From Acidiluteibacter ferrifornacis (GTDB taxonomy: Bacteria; Bacteroidota; Bacteroidia; Flavobacteriales_E; Vicingaceae): a stretch of 64,000 nt of DNA. The stretch is taken from NCBI RefSeq assembly GCF_009909615.1, contig NZ_WWNE01000008.1, positions 1 to 64,000 of the forward strand, given 5' to 3'. Both the position numbers and the translations under genes were made by a program. Under the pieces are notes generated by a model. That model did no database searches and had not been told where the DNA came from. It saw only the letters and a program-made list of their open reading frames with translations. Shown here piece by piece: positions 18,209-27,177 of the stretch. Every line of letters starts with the position of its first letter. The first letter of the stretch is position 1.

Positions 18209-19573
18209 ATGGAAGAATTTCAATTTCGCGACGACTTCCATTGGGGGGTGTCAACTTCTGCTTTTCAGATAGAAGGAGCACATGATCAATATGGAAAAGG
18301 GCCCTCTATATGGGATAAGTTCACCGAGAACAAAAAAAATATTTCCAATAGGGATAATGCTAAAATAGCATGCGATTTTTATCATAAGTATGAAGAAGAC
18401 TTGCAAACCATCAAAGCACTTGGGATACCCAATTTTAGATTTTCTATTTCATGGTCAAGAATTTATCCTGAAGGATATGGGCACATCAACCAAAAGGGCG
18501 TTGATTTTTACAACCGATTAATAGATCGGTGTCTGGAATTGGAAATTGAACCTTGGGTGACTTTATATCATTGGGATTTGCCACACAATATTGAGTTGAG
18601 AGGAGGGTGGACAAATAGACGAATCGTTGACTGGTTTTTTGAGTATACTGCTTTTTGTGTTGCTCATTTTGGAGATCGTGTGAAACGATGGATGGTGCTA
18701 AATGAGCCAATGGTTTTTACGGGAGCTGGATATTTTTTGGGCATACACGCACCTGGTAAAAGGGGGTTGAAAAATTTTGTTCCAGCGGTTCATCATGCAG
18801 TATTGGCACAAGCAGTTAGTGGGAATATAATTAAAGATTTACGTCCAGACAGTATAGTGGGAACCACTTTTTCATGTAGTTTGATTGAACCCTTTAGGCC
18901 AGATAACGAGAAAGATATTCGTGCAGCAAAACGTGTAGATGCGTTGACCAACAGACTTTTTATCGAGCCCTCTTTAGGAATGGGGTACCCATTAAAGGAA
19001 CTTCCATTTTTGAAAAGGATAGAAAAATATATGCGACACGATGATGAGGCACGAATGAAATTTGACTTTGATTTTGTAGGTATTCAGAATTATACGCGAG
19101 AAATAATCAAATTTTCACGATTTACTCCTTATATCGGTGCGAAGTTAGTTGAATCTAAAAAGCGAAATGTTCCCACAACAGAAATGGGGTGGGAAGTGTA
19201 TCCCAAATCGCTGTATGCAATGGCGAAAAAGTTTTCGGCTTACGATGGGGTAAAGCAAGTGATTGTGACAGAAAATGGTGCTGCTTTTGATGACGAGATT
19301 CAGAATGATAAAATCTATGATTCCAACCGAATCAGTTACATCGCCCAAAATTTAAAACAATTAAAAAGAGCTCACTTAGAAAATTTGAAAGTTTCAGGAT
19401 ATTTCGTTTGGTCGTTGCTCGATAATTTTGAATGGTCGGAAGGTTATCGGCCACGATTCGGTATAGTTCATGTAGATTACAAAACTCTGAATAGAACCAT
19501 AAAGTCGTCTGCCTTGTGGTACCAACAAGTGATTCAGTACAATCAAACTCAAATGAAGCAAAGTTGCCTTTAG
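18209..19573 (+). CDS. Glycoside hydrolase family 1 (beta-glucosidase-like)
   Basis: GH1 enzymes hydrolyse beta-glucosides, beta-galactosides or phospho-glycosides by a retaining mechanism. The 454-residue (beta/alpha)8 protein shows the N-terminal FHWGVSTSAFQIEGA signature, the acid/base glutamate in LNEP and the nucleophile glutamate in VTENGA. No signal peptide is present, so it is cytoplasmic. Its position two bases after the glycosyltransferase is unusual for a free sugar-degrading enzyme. It may trim or rearrange a glycolipid made by its neighbours; that is inference. The 3' end overlaps a decayed T9SS tail in another frame. Confidence 0.92.
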   Translation: MEEFQFRDDFHWGVSTSAFQIEGAHDQYGKGPSIWDKFTENKKNISNRDNAKIACDFYHKYEEDLQTIKALGIPNFRFSISWSRIYPEGYGHINQKGVDFYNRLIDRCLELEIEPWVTLYHWDLPHNIELRGGWTNRRIVDWFFEYTAFCVAHFGDRVKRWMVLNEPMVFTGAGYFLGIHAPGKRGLKNFVPAVHHAVLAQAVSGNIIKDLRPDSIVGTTFSCSLIEPFRPDNEKDIRAAKRVDALTNRLFIEPSLGMGYPLKELPFLKRIEKYMRHDDEARMKFDFDFVGIQNYTREIIKFSRFTPYIGAKLVESKKRNVPTTEMGWEVYPKSLYAMAKKFSAYDGVKQVIVTENGAAFDDEIQNDKIYDSNRISYIAQNLKQLKRAHLENLKVSGYFVWSLLDNFEWSEGYRPRFGIVHVDYKTLNRTIKSSALWYQQVIQYNQTQMKQSCL

Positions 19574-19815
19574 CCTAATACCTAACCCGGCTAAGACTGC
19601 TATAGAAATCACATTGGACGTAGAGCAAATAGAAGGAGTAAAAATGCTCCGAGTTTATGCCATCAATGGACAAATTTTTACAAGGCAAGGTCGTGCAATC
19701 GGTTAATCACAAGGTCAATTCTATTGCTGTCAATGGCTTAAAAAATGGCATTTACTTTCTAAAAGTCATTTCAGAGAACGGGGTGAGTACGGAGAAAGTG
19801 GTGGTAGCTAAATAA
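19552..19815 (+). pseudogene. Frameshifted T9SS type A sorting-domain remnant
   Basis: In the +1 frame relative to the glycosidase, the DNA encodes KVAFSLIPNPAKTAIEI, then YAINGQIF, then a stop. A second frame continues with the domain's remainder, GLKNGIYFLKVISENG and a closing strand before TAA at 19813. Together these match the beginning and end of a type A C-terminal sorting domain (FxPNPA...; GxYFLKV). There is no signal peptide or upstream gene body for it, so it is the broken tail of a lost secreted protein. Confidence 0.75.
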
Positions 19816-20124
19816 GCGTAACACCTCTTAGGTTTTCAAAACTTTGGAGGGCTCTAATATGAAAATGCTCAATATGACTAAAATTTCTAAGCGATAACAA
19901 ATGTTCATTTTTTAATTAAGATTAATTTGTGCGATTGGCCTTGAGTGATTCTCGAGGTTTTCGAAGTAGAGCCTTAGTAAATTCGTCTAGCTCCGAAGAA
20001 CTGAGGAGATCCGACGAATGTCTTAGGCTGTAGGAGACAAATTGAAGTGAATTACTCAAAGCCTTGAACTTTTGGTTCATTTTGGTTCAAGCCAAAAGAA
20101 CAAAAAAATCGCTTACCTATTATT
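19816..20124. repeat. Structured intergenic region with long imperfect inverted repeat
   Basis: No gene is visible. Outer arms at 19937-19951 and 20049-20063 pair at 13 of 15 positions. Inner arms at 19971-19987 and 20013-20028 pair nearly fully around a small CTCC...GGAG hairpin. Next to these a further hairpin uses CTTTTGG at 20069-20075 and CCAAAAG at 20092-20098. The total looks like a folded RNA or a small dispersed non-autonomous element. The region also serves as the 3' flank of the converging PepSY-like gene. Confidence 0.55.
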
Positions 20125-20604
20125 CTAGTATGTACTCATTGATTTAGTTTCTAGGTCCCCGTTTGGTTGAAAGTAAATCATTTGAAACCGATCATCATTC
20201 GTTACTTTTATTTCGTAAAACAAATCTTCTCCAGTGCTCTCCGCTTCATAAGCCTCTTCTACTTTCCAAAATTTATATTCTGTCTTTTTAAATCCTTTCA
20301 CTATTTTCTTCGGAAGTTCATCCGGCCAAGCGAGTTTTTTTCTTCGTTCTAAGATTCCTCCTTTTTCGTTTATCAAAACTTTGTGTGTCTCTCCGTTTAA
20401 TGCAAATTCAGCTTGATAATTTTTGTCAATTCTCCACCACTGAATTAGTTTTCCTTCTGGATAAGAAGCTTCAAAACTTTCAATGGCATCGTCAGGTACT
20501 TCTGCTGCCGTTAGTCTAGCTACATGATTGGATTGAGCATCTAATGTGCTGGTTGATAAGAATAAATTAAAGAGAATTAAGTGAAGTAAATAGAAGCGTT
20601 TCAT
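20125..20604 (-). CDS. PepSY-like (DUF2874-type) periplasmic protein
   Basis: From the ATG at 20604 this is a 159-residue protein with a signal peptide (MKRFYLLHLILFNLFLS... ending DAQ). The mature part has the repeating pattern of the PepSY-like family: VPDDAIESFEASYP followed by a W-containing strand (WWRIDKNYQAEFALNG), and a second unit LPKKIVKGFKKTEYKFWKVEEA. These proteins are small periplasmic binders of unknown function. An upstream ATG at 20688 adds a basic stretch with no family support. The A-rich sequence before 20604 fits local start sites. Confidence 0.8.
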   Translation of the reverse strand: MKRFYLLHLILFNLFLSTSTLDAQSNHVARLTAAEVPDDAIESFEASYPEGKLIQWWRIDKNYQAEFALNGETHKVLINEKGGILERRKKLAWPDELPKKIVKGFKKTEYKFWKVEEAYEAESTGEDLFYEIKVTNDDRFQMIYFQPNGDLETKSMSTY

Positions 20605-20775
20605 ATTTTTTAATTTTTTTAAAAGACTAAAGAAACATTTATGCCGTTTTTGGTGTCTAGGGAATAAGTGTGTTTTCTTCCTCATCAATTCAAGATAGGT
20701 GAGGATTTTTAGAAATAAAGTGTGAATAATTTGTTACACTAGTTTACAGCTTGAAGAAGTAACTTTTAGTACAGA

Positions 20776-21033
20776 ATGTTGGCACAATTTTTAACCACTT
20801 CAATTGAATTAAAACGTACTGATATGAACATTACAGAAAATAGAATGCAATTGTTTCCCCACGCTGGTGGTTGGGCGATATTTTATGAACGAACCTTTTC
20901 GTTCTCTAAAGTGATTCACAGTTTTGCAAAAGCATTGTTAGTTGCGAAAGAACTAGCACGGATGAATTGCGCTCAACTATTAGTAAGAGATGAAGAAGGA
21001 CAAGTGTTGTTAAACGCGTCGTTCACTAGTTAG
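20776..21033 (+). CDS. Small DUF2188-like protein
   Basis: This 85-residue ORF contains MQLFPHAGGWAIFYE, a helix KALLVAKELARMNCAQLLV and a final strand RDEEGQVLLNASF. The order (histidine/glycine-tryptophan strand, AKELA helix, DxxGxV strand) resembles DUF2188, a small domain of unknown function. A second ATG at 20824 would give 69 residues and keeps the whole domain, so either start is possible. It stands alone and ends before a strong terminator. Confidence 0.62.
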   Translation: MLAQFLTTSIELKRTDMNITENRMQLFPHAGGWAIFYERTFSFSKVIHSFAKALLVAKELARMNCAQLLVRDEEGQVLLNASFTS

Positions 21034-21066
21034 TTAGAATTAGATTGTTAGTTAGTTAATACGGAT

Positions 21067-21104
21067 AAGGAGGAATGCCTAAAAAGGCATTCCTCCTTTT
21101 TTTT
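21067..21104. terminator. Strong bidirectional terminator
   Basis: A perfect 14-bp stem (21067-21080 with 21085-21098) has a four-base loop and a T-run on the plus strand. It separates the DUF2188-like gene from the converging PhoH gene, whose stop lies within the T-run. Confidence 0.9.
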
Positions 21105-22494
21105 ACAGCAATTCGTTGGCAATGTTTGCTAGTTCTGATCGCTCTCCTTTTTCTAGTGTGATGTGAGCGAATAGTTTGTTTCCTTTTAATCGATCTACTA
21201 AATAACTCAAACCATTACTTTGTTCGTCCAAGTATGGGGTGTCAATTTGATGTACATCGCCTGTAAAGATGATCTTGGTGTTTTCTCCAGCTCTTGTGAT
21301 AATTGTTTTGACTTCATGTGGCGTTAAGTTTTGAGCCTCATCTACTATAAAGATAACATCAGAGAGGCTTCTGCCTCGAATGTAAGCAAGAGGAGTAATG
21401 ATGATTTTTTCACTGCTTTGCATTTCAGTGATTTGTTTGTATCGCTTGTCTGCTTCGTCAAACTGGTTCTTGATGTACTTTAAGTTGTCAAATAATGGTT
21501 CCATGTATGGACCAATTTTGTCTTTAATGTCTCCTGGTAAGAAGCCCAAATCTTTATTGCTCAATGGTACAATTGGGCGCGCTAAAATGATCTGCTTAAA
21601 ATTCCTTTTTTGTTCTATTGCACCTGCCAGTGCTAAGAGTGTTTTTCCGGTTCCAGCCACTCCTTGAAGTGTAACCAATTTGATGTCCGGATTTAAAATG
21701 GCATGAAGCGCAAATGCTTGTTCTGCATTTTTTGGTTTTATTCCAAAAGCATTTTCCTTTTCTACGCGTTCTATTCGATCTAGTACTGGATTGTAGAACG
21801 CGAGTGAACTGGCTTTACCATTTTTTAGAATGTAAAAATGGTTGTTGATAATCTCTTTTTGCATGAAAGAATAATCCTCTAAAAAGCCTTTTTCGTATAT
21901 ATTTTTAATTATTTCATGGTCAAGATTGTTGATGAGCATCTTGCCACTGAAAACACTTCCTAAGTCCTTTACTTTTCCGGTTTCATAGTCTTCAGCAATT
22001 ATATTTAATGCTTTAGCTTTTAATCGAAGGTTGATGTCTTTGGTCACTAATATTATTTTCCTACCCTTTTCGGTTTCCTGAAGACTTAATGCAGTATTTA
22101 ATATTTTATGATCTGCTTTTTTATCTCCAAAAACCTTTTCGGCATCAACAAGGTAATTTTTGTTGGCAAGCACTATCTTAAACTTAGATTTTTTGTTTTC
22201 AGCCAAAGGAATCCATTCCTGAAGAGTGTGGTTAGCACTCAATCGATCGATGATTCTTGTAAACTCTCTTGCTTCATAATTTTTGGAGTCGTTCCCTTTT
22301 TTAAAATTGTCTAATTCTTCTAAAACGGTGATTGGAATAACGACATCATTGTCTTCGAAATTATGAATGGAGTTGTGATCGTGTATAATCACGGATGTGT
22401 CTAAGACATAAATTTTGGCTTTTTTTTGAGACTTGGTGGGGGTAGTTTTTTTAGTAGTAGTTTTCGGAGATTTGGCACTTGCTGGCATAGGCAC
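21103..22494 (-). CDS. PIN-domain PhoH-family ATPase (YlaK/PhoH2 type)
   Basis: The 463-residue protein joins a PIN-type RNase domain (about 27-170, starting YVLDTSVIIHD with further acidic residues EELD) to a PhoH P-loop ATPase with Walker A GVAGTGKT and a FIVDEAQN Walker B. In related PhoH2 proteins the pair acts as an ATP-dependent RNA helicase and RNase. A lysine/threonine-rich, flexible N-terminus precedes the PIN domain. No antitoxin-like small gene is adjacent. It is the only gene between its terminator and a 148-base upstream gap. Confidence 0.92.
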   Translation of the reverse strand: MPMPASAKSPKTTTKKTTPTKSQKKAKIYVLDTSVIIHDHNSIHNFEDNDVVIPITVLEELDNFKKGNDSKNYEAREFTRIIDRLSANHTLQEWIPLAENKKSKFKIVLANKNYLVDAEKVFGDKKADHKILNTALSLQETEKGRKIILVTKDINLRLKAKALNIIAEDYETGKVKDLGSVFSGKMLINNLDHEIIKNIYEKGFLEDYSFMQKEIINNHFYILKNGKASSLAFYNPVLDRIERVEKENAFGIKPKNAEQAFALHAILNPDIKLVTLQGVAGTGKTLLALAGAIEQKRNFKQIILARPIVPLSNKDLGFLPGDIKDKIGPYMEPLFDNLKYIKNQFDEADKRYKQITEMQSSEKIIITPLAYIRGRSLSDVIFIVDEAQNLTPHEVKTIITRAGENTKIIFTGDVHQIDTPYLDEQSNGLSYLVDRLKGNKLFAHITLEKGERSELANIANELL

Positions 22495-22642
22495 TGTTTT
22501 TTTCTTTTAAATCTACACCCAATAATCACTTTAATGGACGCTTGAGCGAAAAAGAAATAAACTGTTAACCTTTGATAATTATTAGTTAATGAAAATGTAA
22601 AACGAATTAAATGATTGCTTAACTTGTACCTTCGTTTGGAGC

Positions 22643-23863
22643 TTAAGCATCCTTTTTGGACAGATAATCGAGAATTTTTTGGGTAGCTCCTCCTTGACTA
22701 AAGACGTATTCTTTGGCTTTCTTTCCTTTCTGGATACGATCGGTATTATTTTTAAAAAGAGTATCCGCAGTGATTTGAAATTCTTTGGCATTAGAAATGC
22801 TTCTAGCCGCCTCGATGTCAATCAAATCTTTGGCCTCTTGAAATTTATCAAAATTGGGCCCAAAAACGACTGGAATGCCATAGCTAGCAGCTTCTAAGGT
22901 GTTGTGAATCCCCGTGCCAAATCCTCCTCCAATATAAGCCCAAGAGCCATATGCATAAAGGGAAGAGAGTAATCCAATGGTATCTATGATAAGGATGTTT
23001 TTAGACACATCCATGGTAGAATATAAAGTAGCATCAGAACCAAAAATATGCTGTAGTGATTTTATCCTTGAAGGATTTACTTCATGAGGAGCAATGATTA
23101 ATTTGATAGTATTTTGTTGCACATAGGGAGCAATTACTTTTTCATCTTCAAGCCAAGTGCTTCCTGCTACAATAGTTGGTTGATCGTTTACAAAAGCAGA
23201 AATATCATGCAGTGGCTTGGAAGATTTGACCACATCTATCACTCGGTCAAACCTTGTGTCGCCAGTCAAGGTGTAGTTATGGTAATTAATGGATTGAAGT
23301 AAATCTAAGGACGTCTGATTTTGTATGAAAAAATGTTCGAAAGAGCTTAGCTGTTTTCTAAACCACCCGCCATACCATTTAAAGAAATGTTGTTGTGGCC
23401 TAAATATCCCAGATACCAAAAAAGTAGAAGTATTTGATTTTTTCAGTTCGTTGAGATAGTTAAACCAAAACTCATATTTCACAAAGAATGCTAAGGAAGG
23501 GTTTACGGTCTTTATAAAACGGTTGGCATTATTGCTCGTATCAGCAGGCAAATAGCAGACATAATCTGCATGGATATAATTTTTTCTTATTTCATATCCC
23601 GAAGGAGAAAAGAAGGAGAGCAAAATAAAGTCGTCTGAATAAGCTTTTTTGTAGGCTTCTATTAATGAACGTCCTTGCTCAAATTCACCTAGAGAAGCAC
23701 AATGAAACCAAATTACCTTTTTGTCCTTTGGAACATTCTTTTCTAAATCTTCAAAAATAGTAGCACGACCAACTGACCATAATTTTGCTTTTTTATTGAT
23801 GGGAGCAACGAGTTTAATCGCAAATTGATAGATAAGGATGCTGAAGGTATAAATTATCCTCAT
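22643..23863 (-). CDS. waaA: 3-deoxy-D-manno-octulosonic acid (Kdo) transferase
   Basis: WaaA transfers Kdo from CMP-Kdo to the lipid A precursor on the inner membrane. The 406-residue protein has an N-terminal membrane-associated helix, the conserved FHCASLGEFEQG segment with the catalytic glutamate, VKYEFWFNYL in the middle, and the donor-site GGGFGTGIHNTLEAASYGIPVVFG pattern near the C-terminus. All are typical of the GT30 family. It starts six bases after the stop of an outer-membrane protein gene transcribed in the same direction. Confidence 0.94.
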   Translation of the reverse strand: MRIIYTFSILIYQFAIKLVAPINKKAKLWSVGRATIFEDLEKNVPKDKKVIWFHCASLGEFEQGRSLIEAYKKAYSDDFILLSFFSPSGYEIRKNYIHADYVCYLPADTSNNANRFIKTVNPSLAFFVKYEFWFNYLNELKKSNTSTFLVSGIFRPQQHFFKWYGGWFRKQLSSFEHFFIQNQTSLDLLQSINYHNYTLTGDTRFDRVIDVVKSSKPLHDISAFVNDQPTIVAGSTWLEDEKVIAPYVQQNTIKLIIAPHEVNPSRIKSLQHIFGSDATLYSTMDVSKNILIIDTIGLLSSLYAYGSWAYIGGGFGTGIHNTLEAASYGIPVVFGPNFDKFQEAKDLIDIEAARSISNAKEFQITADTLFKNNTDRIQKGKKAKEYVFSQGGATQKILDYLSKKDA

Positions 23864-23869
23864 CGATGT

Positions 23870-24640
23870 TTAGTAATAATAAAATTCTTGGGTAGTTTTT
23901 TTATAGAATGGGATAATCCATCCTACCTTAATACCATACATGCTGTCGAAGCGTTCTTTTGTATCAACTTTCTGTGTGTCGTAGTTATAGCCTCTTCTAT
24001 TTTTCGTAAATGCCTGAATGCCCTCAATTCCTGCAAAGAAGTTGATTAATCTAGTTTTTCCAAAATACTGATAACCGATAAACTGGTTCAAGGAAAATCC
24101 TGTTGAAAGTCGGTCATAGCCTTTTTCCATTTCTTCAGTAAGTTGCAATACGTTACCATCCCGATAATCTAAATTTATTCGATGACTGAGAAAACCAATA
24201 CCAGCTGAAATTAAAAGGCCTGAGTTTTTATTAGCTCCGTTGAAATTAAAAATTTTACCTGTCATAAAGTGAAAATTGTACCCTCTTTGTTCAACAAGAA
24301 TTGAAGTAATTATTCCCTCCTGTGTCGTAACATCTCCATCTCCATTGGTTAAAAAATTTAGTATGGAAGGCTCTTTTACTGTATTGCCAAAGTTAGCATC
24401 CATTTTAAAAGAGAATTGCCAATTAGATTTTGTTTTATACCCAATTTCACCTCCTACAGATGCAGTATTTCCAAATCTCTTTTCAAAATCGTTTGCTGGG
24501 GCGAAATAGCCGAAGTTGAGTTTCACAAATGGAACCCCAAGTAATGAGTCCATATTTACTTGTGAAATTCCTTTAAGGCATGCTATCACAAGAAAGGCTA
24601 ATAAAAGAAAAGACTTTATTGGAGAAATGATTTTTTTCAT
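23870..24640 (-). CDS. Outer-membrane beta-barrel protein, function unknown
   Basis: A signal peptide of about 26 residues (ending GISQ) is followed by alternating amphipathic strands rich in Gly and aromatic residues, for example GGEIGYKT, GLLISAGIGF and FFAGIEGI. The protein ends in FYYY; a terminal aromatic residue is typical for outer-membrane barrels. At 256 residues, an eight- to ten-strand barrel is likely. It precedes waaA by six bases in one operon, which hints at an envelope role. I do not recognise a specific family. Confidence 0.7.
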   Translation of the reverse strand: MKKIISPIKSFLLLAFLVIACLKGISQVNMDSLLGVPFVKLNFGYFAPANDFEKRFGNTASVGGEIGYKTKSNWQFSFKMDANFGNTVKEPSILNFLTNGDGDVTTQEGIITSILVEQRGYNFHFMTGKIFNFNGANKNSGLLISAGIGFLSHRINLDYRDGNVLQLTEEMEKGYDRLSTGFSLNQFIGYQYFGKTRLINFFAGIEGIQAFTKNRRGYNYDTQKVDTKERFDSMYGIKVGWIIPFYKKTTQEFYYY

Positions 24641-24722
24641 TCTGCGAATTTACGAATTGTTTTAAATGCCTAAGGTCACTCAAAAATAACTATCTTCGCA
24701 ACGCAATTTTTTATATTATCTT

Positions 24723-25853
24723 ATGAATGATATTCAAATGGTTGACCTAAAAGGTCAATACCAAAAAATTAAGGATAAAGTGGATGCCCGTATCGCTGAA
24801 GTGATTAACTCTGCTGCATTTATTAATGGTCCTGAGGTTAAGTCCTTTCAAGAAGAATTAGAGCAATATTTAGATGTAAAACATGTGATTCCTTGTGCAA
24901 ACGGAACGGACGCCTTGCAAATAGCAATGATGGCTTTGGATTTAAAGCCTGGTGACGAGGTAATTACAACGACTTTTACTTTTGTGGCAACGGCTGAGGT
25001 TATTGCTCTTCTTGGATTGGTGCCTGTTCTGGTTGATGTGGATCCTGATACTTATACCATTAATGCAGAGTCATTAAAAGCAGCAATTACTGATAAAACA
25101 AAAGCTATCGTTCCAGTTCATCTGTTTGGACAATGTTCCAATATGGATGAAGTGATGGAAATTGCCAACGAGAAATGTCTATTCGTAATAGAAGATAACG
25201 CTCAAGCAATAGGTGCAGATTATACCTTTAAGGATGGGACTGTTAAAAAGGCAGGCACTATAGGTTTAGTAGGTTGTACTTCTTTTTTTCCATCCAAAAA
25301 CTTGGGTTGCTATGGCGATGGAGGTGCTATTTTTACGAATAATGATAAATTAGCTGAAAGGATTAGGATGGTAGTTAACCACGGCATGAAAGTGCGCTAC
25401 TATCATGATGAAATAGGAGTGAACTCTAGACTGGATAGTATCCAAGCTGCAGTTTTGGGAGTAAAATTGCCTGAGCTGGATCAATACAATGCTGCGAGAA
25501 GAGCGGCAGCAGATTTTTATGATGCAGCATTTGCTGGAACTAATAAGATTGAGACTCCCGCACGAGCTCCCTATTCCACACACGTATTTCATCAGTATAC
25601 CTTGAAATTAAATGGAGTTGATAGGGCAGGTTTGCAACAATATTTGTCGGATCATGGGATTCCTGCAATGATTTACTATCCTGTGCCGTTGCATTTACAA
25701 AAAGCATACAAAGATGACAGATATAATGATGGAGATTTTCCTGTTTCCGAAGATTTAAGTAAAAGGGTGTTGTCTCTTCCAATGCATACAGAATTAACAA
25801 AGGAACAATTGACATTTATCACCGAGAAGGTGTTAGAATTTATAAACAAATAA
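24723..25853 (+). CDS. DegT/DnrJ/EryC1/StrS sugar aminotransferase (WbpE-like)
   Basis: PLP-dependent transaminases of this family add an amino group to a keto-sugar nucleotide. The 376-residue protein has the substrate loop ANGTDAL, the cofactor pocket IEDNAQA and the PLP lysine K192 in FFPSKNLG. Because a WbpD-like acetyltransferase lies three genes downstream, the product is probably a 3-amino-3-deoxy uronic acid nucleotide. It opens the nucleotide-sugar operon. A promoter-like TATCTTCG (one mismatch from TAnnTTTG) lies at 24691-24698, but without a good -33 partner. Confidence 0.88.
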   Translation: MNDIQMVDLKGQYQKIKDKVDARIAEVINSAAFINGPEVKSFQEELEQYLDVKHVIPCANGTDALQIAMMALDLKPGDEVITTTFTFVATAEVIALLGLVPVLVDVDPDTYTINAESLKAAITDKTKAIVPVHLFGQCSNMDEVMEIANEKCLFVIEDNAQAIGADYTFKDGTVKKAGTIGLVGCTSFFPSKNLGCYGDGGAIFTNNDKLAERIRMVVNHGMKVRYYHDEIGVNSRLDSIQAAVLGVKLPELDQYNAARRAAADFYDAAFAGTNKIETPARAPYSTHVFHQYTLKLNGVDRAGLQQYLSDHGIPAMIYYPVPLHLQKAYKDDRYNDGDFPVSEDLSKRVLSLPMHTELTKEQLTFITEKVLEFINK

Positions 25854-25865
25854 TAAATATTTTCT

Positions 25866-27176
25866 ATGAAAATAGCAGTAGTAGGAACCGGTTATGTAGG
25901 GTTAGTAACAGGTACTTGTTTAGCCGAAACTGGAAATGATGTGATTTGCGTAGATATTGACGCATCAAAAGTTGAAAAAATGAAAAGTGGAATTGTGCCC
26001 ATCTACGAGCCCCACTTAGATGTTATTTTTGAGCGAAACATCAAGCAGAAGCGATTAAAGTTTACCACAGATCTAGAGTCTGCAGTAAAGAAGGCCCAAA
26101 TCATTTTTTTAGCATTACCGACTCCTCCAGGAGAAGATGGATCTGCTGATTTGTCTTATGTGTTAGGAGTAGCAGACCAGTTGGGTAAAATAATTGAAGA
26201 TTATAAGGTCATTATTGATAAAAGCACTGTGCCTGTTGGGACTGCTGAAAAAGTACATGCAGCAGTAGCTGCTAATGCAAAAGTTGATTTTGATGTGGTG
26301 TCCAACCCAGAGTTTTTAAGGGAAGGTTTCGCAGTCGACGATTTTTTAAAGCCAGATAGGGTAGTAATTGGTACAGAGTCTCCTAGGGCTAGAAAGATAT
26401 TGGAAGAGTTATATAAGCCTTACGTGCGTCAAGGTAATCCAATAATTTTTATGGATGAGAAGTCTGCTGAATTAACAAAATATGCTGCTAATGCATTTTT
26501 AGCGACTAAAATTACTTTCATGAATGAAATTGCAAATTTCTGTGAGAAAGTAGGCGCTGATGTTGATATGGTAAGAGCCGGAATTGGTTCAGATACTAGA
26601 ATTGGAAAGCGATTTTTATTTCCAGGAATTGGATATGGTGGTAGCTGTTTTCCAAAGGATGTTCAAGCATTAAGTAAGTCGGGAATTGAGGCGGGCTATC
26701 CATTCCAGATTTTAGATGCGGTTATGAAAGTTAATCAAGAACAAAAAACATCCATTCTTCCGAAAATTGAAGACTATTTTAACGGAGATTTAAAGAATAA
26801 AAAAATTGCCATTTGGGGGTTAGCGTTTAAGCCTGACACAGATGACATTAGAGAGGCTCCAGCATTGTATATCATTGAAGAATTAATAAAAAGAGGTGCT
26901 ACAGTAACTGCTTATGATCCGGAAGCAATGGATAATGTTAGTAAGGTTTTAGGCAATAAAATAAATTACGCATTAAACATGTATGCCGCTGCAGAGGAGG
27001 CAGATGCATTAGTGATCGCTACCGAATGGTCTGCATTTAGAACACCTGATTTCTCTAAACTAGCCAAAAAATTAAAGAATAAAGTTATATTCGATGGACG
27101 GAACTTATATGACTTAGAGCAGATGAAAGAGCAGGGTTACTATTATAGCAGTATTGGAAGAACATTAATTGCTTAA
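25866..27176 (+). CDS. ugd: UDP-glucose 6-dehydrogenase
   Basis: Ugd oxidises UDP-glucose to UDP-glucuronate in two NAD-dependent steps. The 436-residue protein starts with the Rossmann motif GTGYVGL. The thioester cysteine C261 lies in GGSCFPKD, and the C-terminal UDP-binding domain includes [13 protein letters not shown]. These match Ugd rather than the WecC/TviB branch. The following gene, a UDP-glucuronate decarboxylase, uses its product and starts one base after its stop. Confidence 0.94.
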   Translation: MKIAVVGTGYVGLVTGTCLAETGNDVICVDIDASKVEKMKSGIVPIYEPHLDVIFERNIKQKRLKFTTDLESAVKKAQIIFLALPTPPGEDGSADLSYVLGVADQLGKIIEDYKVIIDKSTVPVGTAEKVHAAVAANAKVDFDVVSNPEFLREGFAVDDFLKPDRVVIGTESPRARKILEELYKPYVRQGNPIIFMDEKSAELTKYAANAFLATKITFMNEIANFCEKVGADVDMVRAGIGSDTRIGKRFLFPGIGYGGSCFPKDVQALSKSGIEAGYPFQILDAVMKVNQEQKTSILPKIEDYFNGDLKNKKIAIWGLAFKPDTDDIREAPALYIIEELIKRGATVTAYDPEAMDNVSKVLGNKINYALNMYAAAEEADALVIATEWSAFRTPDFSKLAKKLKNKVIFDGRNLYDLEQMKEQGYYYSSIGRTLIA

Positions 27177-27177
27177 A

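Noticed and set aside
21103-22494. Toxin-antitoxin module for the PIN-PhoH gene
   Set aside because: No small antitoxin-like gene overlaps or precedes it; the nearest small gene is convergent and separated by a strong terminator.
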